This document shows, piece after piece, positions 31,248 through 33,178 of a stretch of DNA of 33,178 nucleotides (position 1 is the first letter of the stretch; each line of letters begins with the position of its first letter). Source of the DNA: an uncultured Ideonella sp. (GTDB lineage: Bacteria; Pseudomonadota; Gammaproteobacteria; Burkholderiales; Burkholderiaceae); NCBI GenBank assembly GCA_946479475.1, contig CAMLGG010000025.1, forward strand, positions 1-33,178, given 5' to 3'. A program made the translations under genes and the position numbers. The notes under the pieces are model-generated. The model saw only the letters and a list, made by a program, of their open reading frames with translations, was not told where the DNA came from and did not search any database.

Positions 31248-32057
31248 ATGAAGCAGAAAGACCGCTCGGGCCAAGATTCCATTCGGGAAGAGGACCTGGG
31301 CCGCATCGTGTTCTTCATGGGCGGCGTGCGCTCCGGCACCACGGTGTTTCGCCGGATGCTGGCCTCGCATCCGCGCGTGCGCGACCGAGGCGAGATCTTC
31401 AACTCGAACAACCCGCAGGGCTTCTTCAAGTACTTGCGGGAGCAGATCGCCACGAACCCGGACCTGGCGTTCCCCGAGCACCACGGCAAGCTGTTCCTGA
31501 ACTACGTCGCTTCGCTCGTGCCGAAGGACAAGGACGGCATCGCGCTGCTCGACATCAAGTACGAGCACCTGAACCTGATCCACGACGCCTGGCAACTGCC
31601 CTTCACCAACCCGCCGATGCTGCGCCTGATCAAGCGCAGCGGCCTCAAGGTGGTGCATCTGCGCCGGCAGCACTTCTTCTCGGTGCTGTCGAACCTCGTC
31701 GCGGTGCAGACCGGCCGCTACCACAAGCCGGCAGACGATTCTTCCAAGCTTCCCGAGAAGCGTCCGGTGTCCGTCGAGCGGGCCCTGGTCCTGTCCTCGA
31801 TGAAGAAGCGCAAGCGAGCGGCCGACACGGTGGACGGTGCCTTCGACGATGGCCAGCGGCTGTCGATCGACTACGAGGGCGTCTTCGACGATGCGGGCGA
31901 TTTCCAGCCGGCCGTGTGCGAGCGTCTGGCCCAGTTCCTGGGCGTGGACAACCAGTTCGAACGTCAGCCGGCGTTGAAGAAGGTGATCGACGAGCCGCTG
32001 TCCGCGGTGATCACCAACTACGACGAGATCCGCGATCTCGAAACCGCCAACCTGTGA
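31248..32057 (+). CDS. Sulfotransferase
   Basis: A 269-residue PAPS-dependent sulfotransferase. IVFFMGGVRSGTTVFRRMLA (about 20-39) is the 5'-phosphosulfate loop. RDRGEIFNSNN (about 45-55) corresponds to the GE-x-F acceptor/catalytic region of Stf0/NodH-type enzymes. LKVVHLRRQHFFSVLSNLVA (about 133-152) is the 3'-phosphate site, with Arg139 or Arg140 and Ser145/Ser148. LSIDYEGVFDD and ERLAQFLGVDN correspond to the closing segment of the fold. It starts at ATG 31248, 9 bases after a TGGAG site (31234-31238). The motif wording differs from the sulfotransferases at 20781 and 21569, so it is probably directed at another position or sugar. The DYEGVFDD tail is shared in style with DYNEIKDL of gene 20781. 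Confidence 0.9.
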   Translation: MKQKDRSGQDSIREEDLGRIVFFMGGVRSGTTVFRRMLASHPRVRDRGEIFNSNNPQGFFKYLREQIATNPDLAFPEHHGKLFLNYVASLVPKDKDGIALLDIKYEHLNLIHDAWQLPFTNPPMLRLIKRSGLKVVHLRRQHFFSVLSNLVAVQTGRYHKPADDSSKLPEKRPVSVERALVLSSMKKRKRAADTVDGAFDDGQRLSIDYEGVFDDAGDFQPAVCERLAQFLGVDNQFERQPALKKVIDEPLSAVITNYDEIRDLETANL

Positions 32058-32157
32058 GCGTTCGCAGCCGGCCGTGCCGGCCGCAAGCGCATTCGCGCAA
32101 GGCGTCCCAACTCCATTTCTCCGTGGCGCATCGTTGGGGTGCGCCCAAGCCTGCCCG

Positions 32158-32895
32158 ATGAAATCTCCGCTGATCGTCGTCTGCACCCACCACAAGACCG
32201 GCTCCGTCTGGATGGCCAACATCTTCCGGGCGATCAAGCGCCAGGAGAAGCTGCAGTTGCACTACAAAGCCCAGGCCGACCTGCCGCCGGGCGCCGACAT
32301 CTTTCTCCAGGACCACAGCAAGGTCGACCTGAAGGCCCTGCAGGCGCGCTTCGCCCAGCGCGGCGTGCGCGCCGTGCATGTGATCCGCGACCCGCGGGAC
32401 GTGGTCATCTCGGGCGCCTTCTATCACGTGAAGACGGTAGAGAAGTGGGCCAACAACCCGAAGAAGGAATACGGCGGCAAGTCCTACCGCCAGGCCATCA
32501 GTGCCCTGCCGACCGACCATGACAAGCTGGTCTTCGAGATGGACCACACCGCCGGCAAGACCATCCGCGAGATGGAGGGCTGGGACTACAACCAGAAGGA
32601 CGTCTGCTACGAGGTCCGGTACGAGGACATCATCGTCGACCGCGACCTGAAGGTGTTCAAGCCGATGATGGAGTTCCTCGGCTACGAGGGCGACCGGCTG
32701 CAGATGGCGCTGAAGCACGTCGCCGAGCAGTCGCTGTTCGGCGGCGCCGCCGGCTCCGACCCGGCCAACCACATCCGCTCCGGCGAGGGCCGCCAGTGGG
32801 TCAAGACCTTCACCCCCGAACTGAAGGCCGCCTTCAAGCAACGCTTCCCCACCGCCCTGCAGACCCTGGGCTACGAACAGACCCCCGACTGGTAG
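32158..32895 (+). CDS. Sulfotransferase (Sulfotransfer_1-like)
   Basis: A 245-residue sulfotransferase with the pattern of the classic Sulfotransfer_1 branch. IVVCTHHKTGSVWMANIFRA (about 6-25) is the 5'-phosphosulfate loop. VRAVHVIRDPRDVVISGAFY (about 70-89) is the 3'-phosphate site with Arg77 and Ser85. YEVRYEDIIVD (about 151-161) is the usual conserved segment, and HIRSGEGRQWVKTFTPELKA (about 205-224) matches the RKGxxGDWKxxFT cofactor-closing motif near the C-terminus. The frame is open to 32074, but the 28 extra residues are low-complexity and unconserved in style, so ATG 32158 is chosen. No good ribosome site precedes it. It is the last gene of the plus-strand cluster inside the window. 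Confidence 0.9.
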   Translation: MKSPLIVVCTHHKTGSVWMANIFRAIKRQEKLQLHYKAQADLPPGADIFLQDHSKVDLKALQARFAQRGVRAVHVIRDPRDVVISGAFYHVKTVEKWANNPKKEYGGKSYRQAISALPTDHDKLVFEMDHTAGKTIREMEGWDYNQKDVCYEVRYEDIIVDRDLKVFKPMMEFLGYEGDRLQMALKHVAEQSLFGGAAGSDPANHIRSGEGRQWVKTFTPELKAAFKQRFPTALQTLGYEQTPDW

Positions 32896-32928
32896 GTCGT
32901 CGGCACGGCCGCAACGGCTCTCGCGTTC

Positions 32929-33044
32929 CCGCTGAAGCGCGGCAGCGCTTCAGCCCGGGCGCGCGCAGTGCCGCCGCCTACCAGGGCGTGCGCCGATCCG
33001 GCTCCGCCGGTTCGCCGAGAGCTCGAAAACGGTCGTTCCGAGGC
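32929..33044 (+). repeat. Structured tandem repeat, copy 1
   Basis: This 116-base block recurs with a 134-base period at 33063-33178, with only three substitutions. It can form several stems. Stem 1 has arms GCTGAAGCGC / GCGCTTCAGC with a GGCA loop (32931-32954). Stem 2 has arms GGCGCGCGC / GCGTGCGCC, containing one G-U pair. Stem 3 has CCGGC / GCCGG around TCC (32998-33010), flanked by CGA/TCG. A weaker fourth stem is CTCG...CGAG (33022-33042) with AACG/CGTT inside. It starts 34 bases after the last stop of the sulfotransferase operon. Strand and function are unknown; a structured RNA, a dispersed intergenic repeat or a transcription end element are options. Confidence 0.85.
32931..32954 (+). 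terminator. Possible transcription end hairpin after the capsule operon
   Basis: A perfect 10-base-pair stem with a GGCA tetraloop lies 36 bases after the stop of the last gene. No T-run follows, so it is not a standard intrinsic terminator. It may still stabilise the mRNA end or slow polymerase. The same hairpin is repeated 134 bases on. Confidence 0.35.
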
Positions 33045-33062
33045 GCCGCGGTGCGCTCTGTG

Positions 33063-33178
33063 CCGCTGGAGCGCGGCAGCGCTTCAGCCCCGGCGCGCGC
33101 AGTGCCGCCGCCTACCAGGGCGCGCGCCGATCCGGCTCCGCCGGTTCGCCGAGAGCTCGAAAACGGTCGTTCCGAGGC
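33063..33178 (+). repeat. Structured tandem repeat, copy 2 (reaches window end)
   Basis: The second copy matches copy 1 along all 116 bases to the window edge, so the array may continue. Its three differences are A to G in stem 1 (giving GCTGGAGCGC, pairing as G-U), G to C next to stem 2 (which can extend that stem by one C-G pair) and T to C in stem 2 (turning a G-U into a G-C). All three leave the predicted folding intact. An 18-base spacer (33045-33062) separates the copies. Confidence 0.85.

Noticed and set aside
32074..32157. Earlier start for the last sulfotransferase at 32074
   Set aside because: It would add 28 low-complexity residues before the conserved N-terminal strand and has no better ribosome site.
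32896..33178. CRISPR array at the right edge
   Set aside because: There are only two copies, each 116 bases with an 18-base spacer, and no cas genes; the unit is far longer than a CRISPR repeat.
1..33178. tRNA, rRNA, transposase genes or integrase/attachment sites
   Set aside because: None were recognised on either strand; base composition also looks uniform, so I have no sequence evidence for a recent mobile insertion.

Overview
The window is very G+C-rich DNA with almost every wobble position G or C and tightly packed, often overlapping genes. This fits a betaproteobacterium of the order Burkholderiales; the order is an inference from base composition, codon use and protein style, since there is no rRNA or tRNA to confirm it. 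Nearly the whole window reads as one cell-surface polysaccharide locus, most likely a capsule made in the cytoplasm and exported by an ABC transporter. Its striking feature is a large set of sulfotransferases, which points to a sulfated polysaccharide.

Layout. On the minus strand at the left edge (1-1971), two overlapping glycosyltransferase-type genes run out of the window. A 272-base divergent gap follows. From 2244 to 32895 all genes lie on the plus strand. The export block (2244-6595) encodes KpsM-, KpsT-, KpsE- and KpsD-like proteins. A perfect 22-base palindrome separates it from the synthesis block. Part one of that block (6661-18148) holds large multidomain glycosyltransferases: a GT2+GT4 fusion, a 1442-residue protein with GT31-like and GT2-like domains behind a duplicated beta module, a stand-alone GT2-like enzyme and a GT14 (branching-enzyme)-like enzyme. 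A two-part sulfotransferase protein sits among them. Part two (18151-22498) is a run of four sulfotransferase-like genes, one fused to an alpha/beta-hydrolase domain. Part three (22573-31172) mixes proteins of unknown function (coiled coil plus beta-rich domain) with three GT4 glycosyltransferases and one uncharacterised protein. Part four (31248-32895) adds two more sulfotransferases. The right edge (32896-33178) is non-coding and carries a tandem duplication of a roughly 116-base element that can fold into several hairpins.

Proposed working model (inference): GT2, GT4, GT14 and GT31-type enzymes assemble and branch a glycan at the inner face of the membrane. Up to six PAPS-dependent sulfotransferases with intact-looking cofactor motifs, plus one or two degenerate relatives, decorate it. 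KpsM/KpsT then move it across the inner membrane, and KpsE/KpsD carry it through the periplasm and outer membrane. The window has no KpsC/KpsS-type genes for a Kdo lipid anchor and no PAPS-synthesis genes, so these must lie elsewhere or be replaced.
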